The notes beneath the pieces were generated by a model, which saw nothing but the letters and a program-made list of their open reading frames with translations, was not told the origin of the DNA and did no database searches. Shown here in pieces: positions 54,208 through 63,188 of a stretch of DNA of 64,000 bases. The stretch's first letter is position 1; the number at the start of each line of letters is the position of its first letter. The position numbers and the translations under genes are program-made. Source of the DNA: DATAOG01 sp963798075 (GTDB lineage: Bacteria; Pseudomonadota; Alphaproteobacteria; Geminicoccales; Geminicoccaceae); NCBI GenBank assembly GCA_963798075.1, contig CAWCRU010000040.1, positions 33,486 through 97,485 on the forward strand, given 5' to 3'.

Positions 54208-56535
54208 TCAAAGCACGGTCCGCAGCCTGATCACGGCGGCATGCGCCGGCCCGGCGTCCGCCTGGTGACCCGGCTCCAGCTGGGTCAGCCAGTCGAGCTG
54301 GAGGGCCCAGCGGCCGCCGAGCGCGAGGCGGTAGCCGACCTCGAGATCGATCTCGCGGCCCGCGGGCGCGAGGTCGACCCGATCGCGCTGGCGCAGAATT
54401 TGACCGTCGAAGCTACGCCCGACCGGTCGATCGATGACCGCTGAGCCCGCCTCCACCCTGAGCGGCTGCACCACCGCGAAGGTCAGCCGGTCGTTTGCGA
54501 GCAGATCGTGAGCGGCGAGGCCACCTGCGAAACTGCTGCTCCACAGGCCCGAGACGTCCTCCAACAGGCCCTGGCCGGTGGCGCCGGGATCGGTGGCGCC
54601 GAGGCTCGCCTGACCGAACAGGGCAACCCGGTCGGCGAGCGCCCAATTGCCGGCCAGACCGAAGAAGGTCGTCGTCGCGCCGTCGGACCCGCCGAGAGCA
54701 CCGCTGCCGCGGGTGTCGAGCAGACTGTGCTGCTCGTCGACGCTGCCGACCTGGAGGCTCAGCATGCGGCCGGGGCCGAAGCTGCGGACCAGCTCCGCGA
54801 TCACGGCCGCGTTGCGGCCCTGGTCAGGGAGTTGCTCTCCCTCCGTCTCGCCAACGGCGACGCCGAACCGGACCGCCAGCCCCTGCCCGATTTCCTGGGC
54901 CAGGACAAGCCCGTCGCCCCGATCCGCGAGGGCCAGGTAAGGCGAGCCGAGGCCGGCCTGGGCAAGGAGGGTGTCGGCAGCCGCAGGCTCGATGCTCATC
55001 AGGCCGAACCGGTTCTGCAGTCCCAGGCCGTGGGTCAGCCCCAGGCGGGTCGCGCCGCCGTTGGCAAGGTTGCCGATGCCGAGATCGAGGGCAAACGCCG
55101 CGTCGCTGCCGTCGGTCGCAGCACCCCCAGCCGCCCCGCCGCCGTCTGCCTGCTGGGCGACCGTGAAGCCGAGCGCCAGGGCCGGCCCGAGCGGCGTCGA
55201 CCACTGGTATTGCGACCCGCCCGGCCGCAGCCAGGCCTCGAGGTCCGGCGTCGTGGCCGGCGCTGCGATGCGATCCTCGAGATCCAGCCAATAGGCTCGC
55301 CCATAGCCATCGAGAAAGATGGTCTGGCCGAGATCGGGGCCACGGCCAAATGCCCGCCCGAGCCGGAGCCCGGTGGCGCCCAGGGCCGTGCTCGCCTCCC
55401 CGACCCGGCTCCCGAGCGGCACGCTGAGCGCGCCTTGCGGGCCAAGCGCGGCGGCGAGGTTCACCAGCCCCCGACCATAGACCGGGTCCGGCCCCGGCGC
55501 CCCGAGGTCGGTCGCGCTGTCGAGCAGCAGCTGCACGACTTCGGCGGCACTCAGGAACGGGGCGGCGTCCAGGACCAGAGCGGCGGCGCCGCTGACATGC
55601 GGCGCCGCGAAGGAGGTGCCGCTGACCAGCGCCGCGCCGCCACCGAGCGCCGGTGCCAGGATGCCGACGCCGGGCGCGACGAGATAGTGGTCCTGGGCGC
55701 TGCCGGCCCGGTTGCTGAAGCTTGCGATCTGCTCGTTGGCGTCGACCGCACCGACTGCGATGACCTGGTCGCCCGCTGCCGGATCGGCGGCGAACCGGCC
55801 CGGGAAGCTGGGCGCGGCCGCCGCCTCGTTGCCGGCCGCAAGCACCAGGACGGTGCCGGCGCCGACCGCGCGCGCGAACGCGTCATGGAGCGCCGCGCCG
55901 AGGCTGCCGGCACCACCCAGGCTGTAGTTGATCACCTGGGCGCCATGCGCGACCGCGTAGTCGGTAGCGGCGGCAACATCCGCCTGATCGAAGGCGCAAC
56001 TGCCAGGACAGGTCCCGGGCGCGTCCGCCCGGACGGCCAGCAGTCTGGCCTGAAAAGCCACGCCGTGCGTGAGCGCCTGGTTGCGGCGCGCGGCGATCAC
56101 GCCGGCGACCGCGGTGCCGTGACCGTCGATGTCGTCGACCATCTGCCGGTTGCCGCTCACGATGTCCGTGCTGGCCGCGGCGATCTGGCCCGCGAATTCC
56201 GGGTGGTCGACGTCGATCCCGGTATCGACCACGCCGACCGTGACGCCCTGGCCCGTGGCGCCCGCCGCATAGGCCGAAGACGCCCGCAGCACATCGAGGC
56301 CGTAGTTGGCGTGATACTCCGTGGTCTCGAAGGCGCTGGCCGGCAACCCCCCGCCCGACCCACCGCCGCCGCCGCCACCACCGCCGCCGCAGCCCGCCAC
56401 GACGCCAACCAGCCCCAGCCAAAGCAGCCAGGGTCGCGATCTGCGCAAGGCCCGACCGGGCCCGGAAGCCCCTCCGGTCGGACGCTCCGGCCGGCGTCGG
56501 AACGCCATCGCATCGATTGTGTCTGGCTTCTCCAT
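54208..56535 (-). CDS. Subtilisin-like (S8) lipoprotein with long C-terminal domain
   Basis: About 775 residues from ATG 56535. A signal with lipobox VVAGC (Cys about 49) is followed by a run of ten Gly. The S8 triad is complete: Asp about 104 (VVDTGIDVDHP), His about 139 (DGHGTAVAGVIA) and Ser in VSGTSFAAPHVSGAAAL. After the peptidase domain the remaining 400 residues are rich in alternating polar/hydrophobic stretches ending IRLRTVL, which resembles an autotransporter-like beta-domain but lacks the usual terminal Phe/Trp. It is probably anchored at the cell surface, in analogy to NalP of Neisseria (inference). ATG 56658 is an alternative start. Confidence 0.82.
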   Translation of the reverse strand: MEKPDTIDAMAFRRRPERPTGGASGPGRALRRSRPWLLWLGLVGVVAGCGGGGGGGGGGSGGGLPASAFETTEYHANYGLDVLRASSAYAAGATGQGVTVGVVDTGIDVDHPEFAGQIAAASTDIVSGNRQMVDDIDGHGTAVAGVIAARRNQALTHGVAFQARLLAVRADAPGTCPGSCAFDQADVAAATDYAVAHGAQVINYSLGGAGSLGAALHDAFARAVGAGTVLVLAAGNEAAAAPSFPGRFAADPAAGDQVIAVGAVDANEQIASFSNRAGSAQDHYLVAPGVGILAPALGGGAALVSGTSFAAPHVSGAAALVLDAAPFLSAAEVVQLLLDSATDLGAPGPDPVYGRGLVNLAAALGPQGALSVPLGSRVGEASTALGATGLRLGRAFGRGPDLGQTIFLDGYGRAYWLDLEDRIAAPATTPDLEAWLRPGGSQYQWSTPLGPALALGFTVAQQADGGGAAGGAATDGSDAAFALDLGIGNLANGGATRLGLTHGLGLQNRFGLMSIEPAAADTLLAQAGLGSPYLALADRGDGLVLAQEIGQGLAVRFGVAVGETEGEQLPDQGRNAAVIAELVRSFGPGRMLSLQVGSVDEQHSLLDTRGSGALGGSDGATTTFFGLAGNWALADRVALFGQASLGATDPGATGQGLLEDVSGLWSSSFAGGLAAHDLLANDRLTFAVVQPLRVEAGSAVIDRPVGRSFDGQILRQRDRVDLAPAGREIDLEVGYRLALGGRWALQLDWLTQLEPGHQADAGPAHAAVIRLRTVL

Positions 56536-56951
56536 ATTAACGTTTTGGTCGATAGTGGTTAACAATTCATGAATGAACCACAGCCCGGATCCCCTTCCAA
56601 GAGCCTGGGCGACGGCGCTGGTGCCTCGTGACCGCCGAGCAAGAAAAGGGGCATACATCCCGACCGCGATTGCCTAGGCTGGGTCCCGAATCGATGGCCG
56701 CCAATCGATGGCATGTCAATCCGTGGCCAGGCGATCGATCGCTGGGATGTGCCGATGCCGGTCCGACGGCGGGGAACCCCGCCGTGCTCGAGGCGACGCT
56801 GCGCCCGACAGCTTCGAGGCGCTGCAGCGCCGAACGCCCGCACCCATGACGACGTGCGCCGCCCCGGCTATCGGCCTCGGCACCCCTCCTCCTCCGCCGA
56901 GCTTCGGCCCGCTGACGTTACCCCCGCCTCACCAACCAAGGGTCTCCAAAC
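56536..56951. other. Divergent intergenic region
   Basis: The first 60 bp upstream of the S8 gene are A/T-rich (TTAACGTTTTGGTC, GGTTAACAATTC), suiting its promoter. The rest, up to panE, is open but shows no conserved protein or RNA. Confidence 0.5.
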
Positions 56952-57872
56952 ATGCGCATTGCGGTCATGGGCAGCGGCGGGGTCGGCGGCTATCTCGGCG
57001 GCCGGCTTGCGGCGAGCGGCCAGGACGTCACCTTCATCGCGCGCGGCGCGCATCTCGAGGCGATCCGAGACAGCGGGCTTCGGATCGAGAGCGCGCTGGG
57101 CGCCGCCAGGATCCAGCCGGCGCAGGCGACCGCAGACCCTGCCGGCGTCGGACCGGTCAATCTCGTGGTCTTTGCGGTCAAGCTCTACGACACCGAGGCG
57201 GCGGCCGAAGCCTGCCGGCTGCTGGTCGGCCCGGCGAGCGGGGTCGTCACCTTCCAAAATGGCGTCGACAGCGCCGATGTCCTGGCCCGCATCCTCGGCC
57301 GGGAGCACGTGATCGGCGGGGTCGCGCAGATCTCCTCGGTGGTCGCCGAGCCGGGTCTGATCAAGCACACCGGCACCTTGGCGCGGTTCGCGGTCGGCGA
57401 GCTCGACGGCGCCGCCTCGATGCGGGTCGAGGCGCTCGCAGCCGCCCTGCAGGCGGCCGCGGTGGACCATGCCGTGAGCGCTGCCATCCAGCGCGACATC
57501 TGGGCCAAGATGGTCTTCCTCGCGACCTTCGCCGGCCTCACCGCCCTCATGCGCCTCCCGATCGGGCCGATCCGCGCCGATCCGGAGACGCGAGGCCTCT
57601 ACGAGGCCGGCCTTGCCGAAGCGCTGGCGGTTGCCCGCGCGCGCGGGGTCGCGCTCAGCGAGGATTTCGTCGCGGCGACCCTCGCCCGCACCGACCAGCT
57701 GCCGGCCGCGATCAAATCCTCGATGCTCGAGGACCTCGAGCGCGGCAGGCGTCTGGAGCTCGCCTGGCTGTCCGGGGCGATCGTCCGCATGGGCCGGGAA
57801 GCGGGCGTGCCGACCCCGGTCCACGGCTTCATCGCCACGGGCCTCAAGCTGCACGCGGGCGGTCGTGGCTGA
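56952..57872 (+). CDS. panE: 2-dehydropantoate 2-reductase family
   Basis: A 306-residue NADPH-dependent reductase (ketopantoate to pantoate in CoA synthesis). It has MRIAVMGSGGVGGYLGGRLA, FAVKLYDTEAA, VTFQNGVDSADVL and the catalytic Lys region IQRDIWAKMVFLATFAGLTAL; late SSMLEDLERGRRLELAWLSG holds the other active-site residues. Paralogues with other substrates exist, so pantothenate synthesis is likely, not certain. It overlaps the phosphatase start. Confidence 0.85.
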   Translation: MRIAVMGSGGVGGYLGGRLAASGQDVTFIARGAHLEAIRDSGLRIESALGAARIQPAQATADPAGVGPVNLVVFAVKLYDTEAAAEACRLLVGPASGVVTFQNGVDSADVLARILGREHVIGGVAQISSVVAEPGLIKHTGTLARFAVGELDGAASMRVEALAAALQAAAVDHAVSAAIQRDIWAKMVFLATFAGLTALMRLPIGPIRADPETRGLYEAGLAEALAVARARGVALSEDFVAATLARTDQLPAAIKSSMLEDLERGRRLELAWLSGAIVRMGREAGVPTPVHGFIATGLKLHAGGRG

Positions 57873-58464
57873 GCAGACCATCTATCTGGTCCGCCACGGC
57901 GAGACCGAATGGAACCGCGAGGGCCGGGTCCAGGGTCATCTGGATTCGCCGCTGACGCCCTTGGGCAAAGACCAGGCGCGGCGCGCCAGCCTGACGCTCG
58001 CCGCCCTGCTCGAGGGCGAACCGCCGTTCGTGCTGCTGGCGAGCCCGCTCGGTCGCGCCGCGGCGAGCGCCGCGTTGATCGCCGAAGGTCTCGGACACCA
58101 GCTCGCCGACCAGCGCGTCGACGACCTCCTCAAAGAGGTCTCCTGGGGCCGCTGGGAGGGTCTGACCCGGCCCGAGATCGCGGCCCGCGAGCCCGAGCTC
58201 TGGCGCTGGCGCGAGGCCGACCCCTGGCAGCGCCCACCGCCCGACGGCGAGAGCCACGCCATGCTCGCCGAGCGCGTGCGCAGCTGGCTCGACAAGGTCG
58301 AGCAGCTGCCCCGCCTGATCGTGGTCGGCCACGGGGCCTGGGGCCGCGCGCTGCGTGGCGTCTATCAGCGCCTGGCGCCGGCCGAGGCCATGGCCCTCGA
58401 CGAGCCGCAGGACGCGCTCTTCCGCCTGGCCGCCGGCACGGTCGCGCGGATACCCACGAGCTGA
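57865..58464 (+). CDS. Histidine phosphatase (phosphoglycerate mutase-like)
   Basis: A 199-residue enzyme starting at GTG 57865, overlapping panE by 8 bp. The RHG motif is IYLVRHGETEWNREGRVQGHLDSPLT, and the second catalytic His is in LIVVGHGAWGRALRGV. The GHLDSPLTPLG form recurs in small-molecule phosphatases such as CobC/GpmB-like proteins. Exact substrate unknown. Confidence 0.88.
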   Translation: MAEQTIYLVRHGETEWNREGRVQGHLDSPLTPLGKDQARRASLTLAALLEGEPPFVLLASPLGRAAASAALIAEGLGHQLADQRVDDLLKEVSWGRWEGLTRPEIAAREPELWRWREADPWQRPPPDGESHAMLAERVRSWLDKVEQLPRLIVVGHGAWGRALRGVYQRLAPAEAMALDEPQDALFRLAAGTVARIPTS

Positions 58465-58501
58465 GCGGGCCCGCGCTGCCTTCCGGCTTGCGGACGAGCG
58501 G

Positions 58502-59596
58502 TCATTTGCTGCGGACCGCGGCGACCGCGTCTTTGGCGAGCTTCGCCAGCTGCGGCTCGCGCTCGGTGTCGATGGTCGCGGTCACGGTCATCCCGGCGCG
58601 CAGCGGCGGTTGCCCGTCCCGAGGGTGGACGGCGATCCGGATCGGCAGGCGCTGCACGACCTTGACCCAATTGCCGGTCGCGTTCTGCGGCGGGATCAGG
58701 GCGAATTCGGCGCCGGTCGCCGGGCTGATGCTGGCGACCTCGCCCAGCCAGCGGTCGTGCGGGTAGGCATCGACCTCGATCTCGACCTGCTGGCCGACCC
58801 GCAGGTTCTCGAGCTGGGTCTCCTTGAGATTGGCCTCGATCCAGGTGCTCGCCGGATCGATGATGCTGAAGGCGGGCTCGCCCTCCTCGACCCACTCGCC
58901 CGGCTGCAGGCGCATCCGGCTGACGATGCCGTCGACCGGGGCGCGCACCTCGGTCTCATCGAGGTGCAAAGCCGCCATGTCGCGCTCGGCCTCGGACGCC
59001 CGGAAGTCCGGATGCAGCTCGACCGCGCTCGCGGGGTCGCCGCCGAGCTTGGCGAGCACGGTGCGCAGCTTCTCGCCGAGCCCGGCAACCCGCTGCTTGG
59101 CGGTGGCGAACTCCATCTCGGCCTGGTCCAGGCTCGCCTGCGCCGCATGGCCCCGACCCTGCAGCTCGCGCTGGCGCTTGGCCTGCTGCGCGGAGAAGTC
59201 GACCCGCGCCTTGGCCTCGTCGATCTCGGCCTCGATCTCGTGGAACTCGGCGCGCGACGCCTCGACATCGTGGCGGACCGCGAGCACCTTGGCCTCGGCC
59301 AGGTCGAGGGCGATCCGGAACGGTTCCGGATCGATCCGGAACAGCAGGTCGCCCTTCCTGACGAGCTGGTTCTCGGCGACCTCGACGCTGATCACATGGC
59401 CGGCGACATCGGGGCTGATCGCGACGATATCGGACTTCACATAGGCGTTCTCGGTCGAGACGTAGCGGCCGCTGGTGGCATACCAGTAGAGCCCGACCGC
59501 CGCCGCAATCCCCGGCACGACGCCGAGCAGCAGGGTGCGCAGCGAGCGTCGCCGCCGCGAGACCGCCTCCGGCGCGGGCGGCGTCTGATCGGTCAT
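58502..59596 (-). CDS. HlyD/EmrA-type membrane-fusion adaptor
   Basis: A 364-residue periplasmic adaptor from ATG 59596. It has one N-terminal membrane helix (LRTLLLGVVPGIAAAVGLYW), then GRYVSTENAYVKSDIVAISPDVAGHVISV (EmrA signature), a long coiled-coil hairpin (about residues 95-190), and the barrel block VRAPVDGIVSRMRLQPGEWVEEGE. The inner-membrane pump (EmrB type) is not in the window. As written it is in frame with the MarR gene; see findings. Confidence 0.88.
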   Translation of the reverse strand: MTDQTPPAPEAVSRRRRSLRTLLLGVVPGIAAAVGLYWYATSGRYVSTENAYVKSDIVAISPDVAGHVISVEVAENQLVRKGDLLFRIDPEPFRIALDLAEAKVLAVRHDVEASRAEFHEIEAEIDEAKARVDFSAQQAKRQRELQGRGHAAQASLDQAEMEFATAKQRVAGLGEKLRTVLAKLGGDPASAVELHPDFRASEAERDMAALHLDETEVRAPVDGIVSRMRLQPGEWVEEGEPAFSIIDPASTWIEANLKETQLENLRVGQQVEIEVDAYPHDRWLGEVASISPATGAEFALIPPQNATGNWVKVVQRLPIRIAVHPRDGQPPLRAGMTVTATIDTEREPQLAKLAKDAVAAVRSK

Positions 59597-60097
59597 CGGC
59601 GCTCTCGCGGGAGCTCGCCCTCGGCGCTCGTCCGGCCCGGCCCGGCTGCCGTTGCCATTGCCGTTCATACGCAAGAGATTGGCCTTGATCACCAGCAGGA
59701 GGTCGACGAAGCGCCGGCGCGCCGGCTCATCGATGCCGTCGAGCGCATCCGTGCGCAGGTCGGCGGCAAGCGCCCGCAGCTCGCGCATGAGGGGCTGCAC
59801 CTCGCCGGTGAGATGGATCCTCTTGGCGCGCCGGTCGGCGGGATCGGCCCGCCGCTCGACCCAGCCCTTGGCCTCGAGGCGGTCGAGCAGGCGACCGAGC
59901 GAAGGCTTCTCGATCTCCAGAATGTCGGCGAGCTCGGACTGGGTGCTGCCCTGCTTGCGGAACAGATTGGTCAGCACCCACCACTGCGAGCGGGTGAGCC
60001 CCAGCTCCTTGGCGCGCCGGTCGTACGCGACCCGCATCAGGCGCGCGACATCGTGCACCAGGAAGCCGAAATTGCGTCCGGGCTGCGGCTCCTCCAT
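59597..60097 (-). CDS. MarR-family transcriptional regulator
   Basis: A winged-helix repressor of about 165 residues. RAKELGLTRSQWWVLTNLFRKQGSTQSELADILEIEKPSLGRLLDRLEAKGWVERRADPADRRAKRIHL is represented by its key parts: recognition helix SLGRLLDRLEAKG and wing RADPADRRAK. It is probably the regulator of the adjoining efflux adaptor, as EmrR is for EmrAB. The listed frame runs without a stop into the adaptor. A shifted frame ends in EGELPRERR-stop with TGA overlapping the adaptor ATG. Confidence 0.88.
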
Positions 60098-60180
60098 GGC
60101 CGCGATGATAGTTGCTTAGCTTATAATTGCAACGACAAAGGTCATCCACTCACCGGCTCCCGAGCGCCCGGAACGGCCAT

Positions 60181-60208
60181 AAGAAAAGCCCGGGCCGAAG
60201 CCCGGGCT
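60181..60208 (-). terminator. Rho-independent terminator after the GMC gene
   Basis: On the minus strand, AGCCCGGGC and GCCCGGGCT form a 9-bp stem with a 4-base loop, followed by TTTTCTT. It lies 28 bp after the stop codon of the GMC dehydrogenase gene. Confidence 0.8.
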
Positions 60209-60235
60209 CACGTCCGGGGTCCAGCGCCCCGCTGG

Positions 60236-61805
60236 TCAGATTTCGCCCTTGGTCATCTGATCGGCGATGTAGTCCGCCTGGCGGATCGCCAGGGTCACGA
60301 TGGTCAGCGTCGGGTTCTCGGCGGCGCCGGTCGTGTACTGGCTGCCGTCCGAGATGAACAGGTTGTCGATGTCGTGGGTCTGGCCGTGGCCGTTGCAGAC
60401 GCCGTCACCCGCGTTGGCGCTCTGCCGGCAGGTGCCGAGATTGTGGGTCGAGGGATAGGGCGGCGTCTCGAAGACCCGCTTGGCGCCGACCGCCTCGTAC
60501 AGCGCGCGGCCCTGCTTATAGGCGTGATTGCGCATCGCGAGGTCGTTGGCGTGATCGTCGTAGTGGACGTTCGGGATCGGCAGGCCGAAGCTGTCCTTCT
60601 CCGAGGCGTGCAGCGTCACGCGGTTGCTTTCCTGCGGCATGTCCTCGCCGACGATCCACATGCCTGCCATGTGGGCGTAGTTCTCCATCGCCCAGGCGAA
60701 GTCGCGGCCCCAGGCGCCGGGGTCCAGGAAGGCTGCCATGAACGGCAGGCCGAGCGAGAGGGTCTCGAACTCGTAGCCGCCGACGAAGCCGCGGCTCGGG
60801 TCGTTCTCCGCCTCGTCCTGGACGATCCCGGCCATGGTGGTGCCACGATACATGTGCACGGGCTCATCGAAGATCGCATAGACCGATCCGGTCGTGTGGC
60901 GCATGTAGTTGCGGCCGACCTGGCCCGAGGAGTTGGCAAGCCCGTCCGGGAACTTGGCCGAGGCCGAGTTCAGGAGCAGCCGCGGGCTCTCGATCGAGTT
61001 GCAGGCGACGCAGACCACCCGCCCCTTTTGCACCTGCTGCTTGCCGTCCGCATCGGCATAAAGGACGCCCGTCACCTTGCCGGCATCGTCGTGCTGGATC
61101 TGGAGGACCATCGACTGCGGCCGCAGATCGAGCTTGCCGGTCGCCTCCGCCTTCGGGATCTCGGTATAGAGCGTCGACCACTTGGCGCCCATCTTGCAGC
61201 CCTGGAAGCAGAAGCCGAGCTGGTGGCAGGAGCTGCGATCGTCCCGCGGCCGCGAGTTGATCGCCATCCGGCCGGTGTGGACGGTGTTGTAGCCGATCCG
61301 GGTCGCGCCGTTGTACATCACCTTGAAATTGTTGTTGCCCGGTAACCCTGGAATGTCGTTGGTCCGGGTCACCCCCATCTTGTCCTCGGCCTTGGCGTAG
61401 TAGGGCTCCATCTCGGCGAGCGTGATCGGCCAGTCGAGCAGATTGGCGCCCGCGATCTCGCCATAGGTCGATCTTGTCCTTGAACTCGTGCTCCTGGAAG
61501 CGCAGCGAGGCGCCTGCCCAGTGGGTGGTGGTGCCGCCCACGGTCTTGCAGATCCAGGCCGGCAGGTTCGGAAAATCCTTGGCGACCCGCCAGTTGCCCG
61601 AGGTGGTGCGCTTGTCGAGCCAGGCGAGCTGCAGGAACGAGTTCCATTCGTTGTTGACGAAGTCGTCGATCTCGACCCGCTTGCCGGCCTCGAGCAGGAC
61701 GACCGGTACGCCCTTCTGGCAGAGCTCGTTGGCGAGCGTGCCGCCGCCGGCGCCCGAGCCGATCACGATCACGACCTTGTCGTCGCTCAGATCATACTTT
61801 GCCAT
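60236..61805 (-). CDS. GMC oxidoreductase, large subunit, frameshifted
   Basis: About 523 residues when repaired. The FAD motif VIVIGSGAGGGTLANELCQ starts near residue 12, followed by GGTTTHWAGASLRFQEHEF. At about 61460-61470 the frame breaks, and restoring two bases gives KIDLYGEIAGANLLDWP. The second frame continues with NSRPRDDRSSCHQLGFCFQGC, AVACNSIESPRLLLNSAS-like, and C-terminal THNLGTCRQSANAGDG and AENPTLTIVTLAIRQ, the active-site region. It fits the membrane gluconate/sorbitol-dehydrogenase-type flavoprotein and overlaps its small-subunit gene by 19 bp. Confidence 0.9.
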
Positions 61806-62389
61806 GACTGGTGCCCTCCCCTCACAGCCTCGACCGGCGGGCTGGCCGCGGCCGGCGGATCCGGCAGCCAGCCGAGGTCGTTGAAGCCGCGCTCGATGTA
61901 GCCGCCCTCCTCAAAGGAGGGGCCCTCGTAGCCGAACGCCTGCCAGACGCGGGGATTGTTGTAGAGGACGGCGATCACCTTGAAGCGGATGGTCTGGAAG
62001 AAGTCGCTGCCCTGGATCGCCTCCAGCACCTGCAGCTGGTTGCCCTCGGACAGCTCGAGGAACGGCATCGGCATCGCCTTGTCGAGGCCGGCGATGCCGT
62101 CCTTGAGCAGCGCCGCCGTCTCGCCCTTGGCCTTGGCGTCCTGGTCGAGCGCCTCGACCACCGCGGCGTAGTACTGATCGCCGAGGCTCGGGTGCGGATA
62201 GATCACCCGCAACGCCTTGAGCAGGGTCGCGCCGTCCGCCCCGCTCAGCGCCTCCAGCGTCATCGCCCAGGCGCCATCGGGCGCCATCAGCAAGGTCGTG
62301 CCGCCGACCGCGGCGACCACCGCCACGCCGGCGGCCGCCTGTCCCGACGTCTCGAGGAACCGGCGGCGGTTCATTGCGGATCTCTGCAT
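61787..62389 (-). CDS. Gluconate 2-dehydrogenase subunit 3 family, Tat-exported
   Basis: A 200-residue protein. The Tat signal is NRRRFLETSGQAAAGVAVVAAVGG. The rest, LLKALRVIYPHPSLGDQYYAAVVEAL ... SDFFQTIRFKVIAVLYNNPRVWQAFGYEGPSFEEGGYIERGFNDLGW, matches the small subunit that accompanies GMC flavoprotein dehydrogenases. The partner presumably hitchhikes through Tat with it. MNRRRF (62374) is an alternative start. Confidence 0.88.
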   Translation of the reverse strand: MQRSAMNRRRFLETSGQAAAGVAVVAAVGGTTLLMAPDGAWAMTLEALSGADGATLLKALRVIYPHPSLGDQYYAAVVEALDQDAKAKGETAALLKDGIAGLDKAMPMPFLELSEGNQLQVLEAIQGSDFFQTIRFKVIAVLYNNPRVWQAFGYEGPSFEEGGYIERGFNDLGWLPDPPAAASPPVEAVRGGHQSWQSMI

Positions 62390-62433
62390 GCTGCGTGCTC
62401 CCTGATGGTTTGTGGTTCGTGGTGTGCCTGACG

Positions 62434-62829
62434 CTAGCGGTAGCGACCGTGGCGCTGCAGGACTTCGATCTTGTAGCCGTCCGGGTCCTGGACGAAGAAG
62501 AAGCGCGCCATCAGCGCGCCGTCGCGCTGGAACTCCTTGATGTCGGCGGGATTGAGGCCCTGCTGCTGCAAGCGCGCGTGCTCGGCGTCGAGGTCGTCGA
62601 CCGCGAACGCCACATGGCCGTAGCCGTCGCCCGCCTGATAGGGCTCCTTGCGGCCTTTGTTGACCGTGAGCTCGATCTCGAAGTCGGCCTCGGGGTTGCG
62701 CAGATAGACGAGCGTGAAGTCGTCGAAATCGAAGCGGTCGGCGACCTCCAGCCCGAACGCCCGGCCGTAGAAGTCGACCGAGCGCCGCTCCTCGAGCACC
62801 CGGACCATCATGTGAATGGCCTTGGCCAT
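62434..62829 (-). CDS. gloA: Glyoxalase I (lactoylglutathione lyase)
   Basis: A 131-residue VOC-fold enzyme detoxifying methylglyoxal. The four metal ligands are visible: His6 (MAKAIHMMVRV), Glu (DFEIELTVNKG), His (YGHVAFAVDD) and Glu (GYKIEVLQR). Also RSVDFYGRAFGLEV. It is upstream of, and co-directional with, the GMC pair. Confidence 0.88.
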   Translation of the reverse strand: MAKAIHMMVRVLEERRSVDFYGRAFGLEVADRFDFDDFTLVYLRNPEADFEIELTVNKGRKEPYQAGDGYGHVAFAVDDLDAEHARLQQQGLNPADIKEFQRDGALMARFFFVQDPDGYKIEVLQRHGRYR

Positions 62830-63188
62830 GCCCTCGCCTCCCCAGGCTCCCGGCAGCCCCCGCGGCCGCTCTTTATGCGCTCGGCCGTCCTTGCCGAGAC
62901 GCGGCCGCCCTTTCTGAACCGCTGCGAGCCGGCCGGCAGTTTCTCGTTGTTACAATTCCAGATTAGCGACAGGGAGAGCCCCGGTCCAGCCAAAGCAGCG
63001 GGTTCCGGTGCCGCCGGCGACCGCCCGCGCGGCCCGACGATAAAGGAGGTCTGGCCGGAAATGGGTCTCGGCCGGCTGGACGGAGCCAGCCGGCCGAGAT
63101 CTTCGCCTGATCGGCGCGCGGGGACGGCTCAAGAGCTCAGGTTGCGCCTCGCTCCGCCACCACCGCTACGCCAGCTGCGGGCACCGGA
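62830..63188. other. Intergenic region with a strong hairpin, no gene
   Basis: I see no convincing gene. At 63066-63099 TCTCGGCCGGCTGG pairs perfectly over 14 bp with its reverse complement around a 6-base loop. It lies about 90 bp downstream of the repeat-protein stop and could terminate that transcript, although no T-run follows. Confidence 0.55.
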
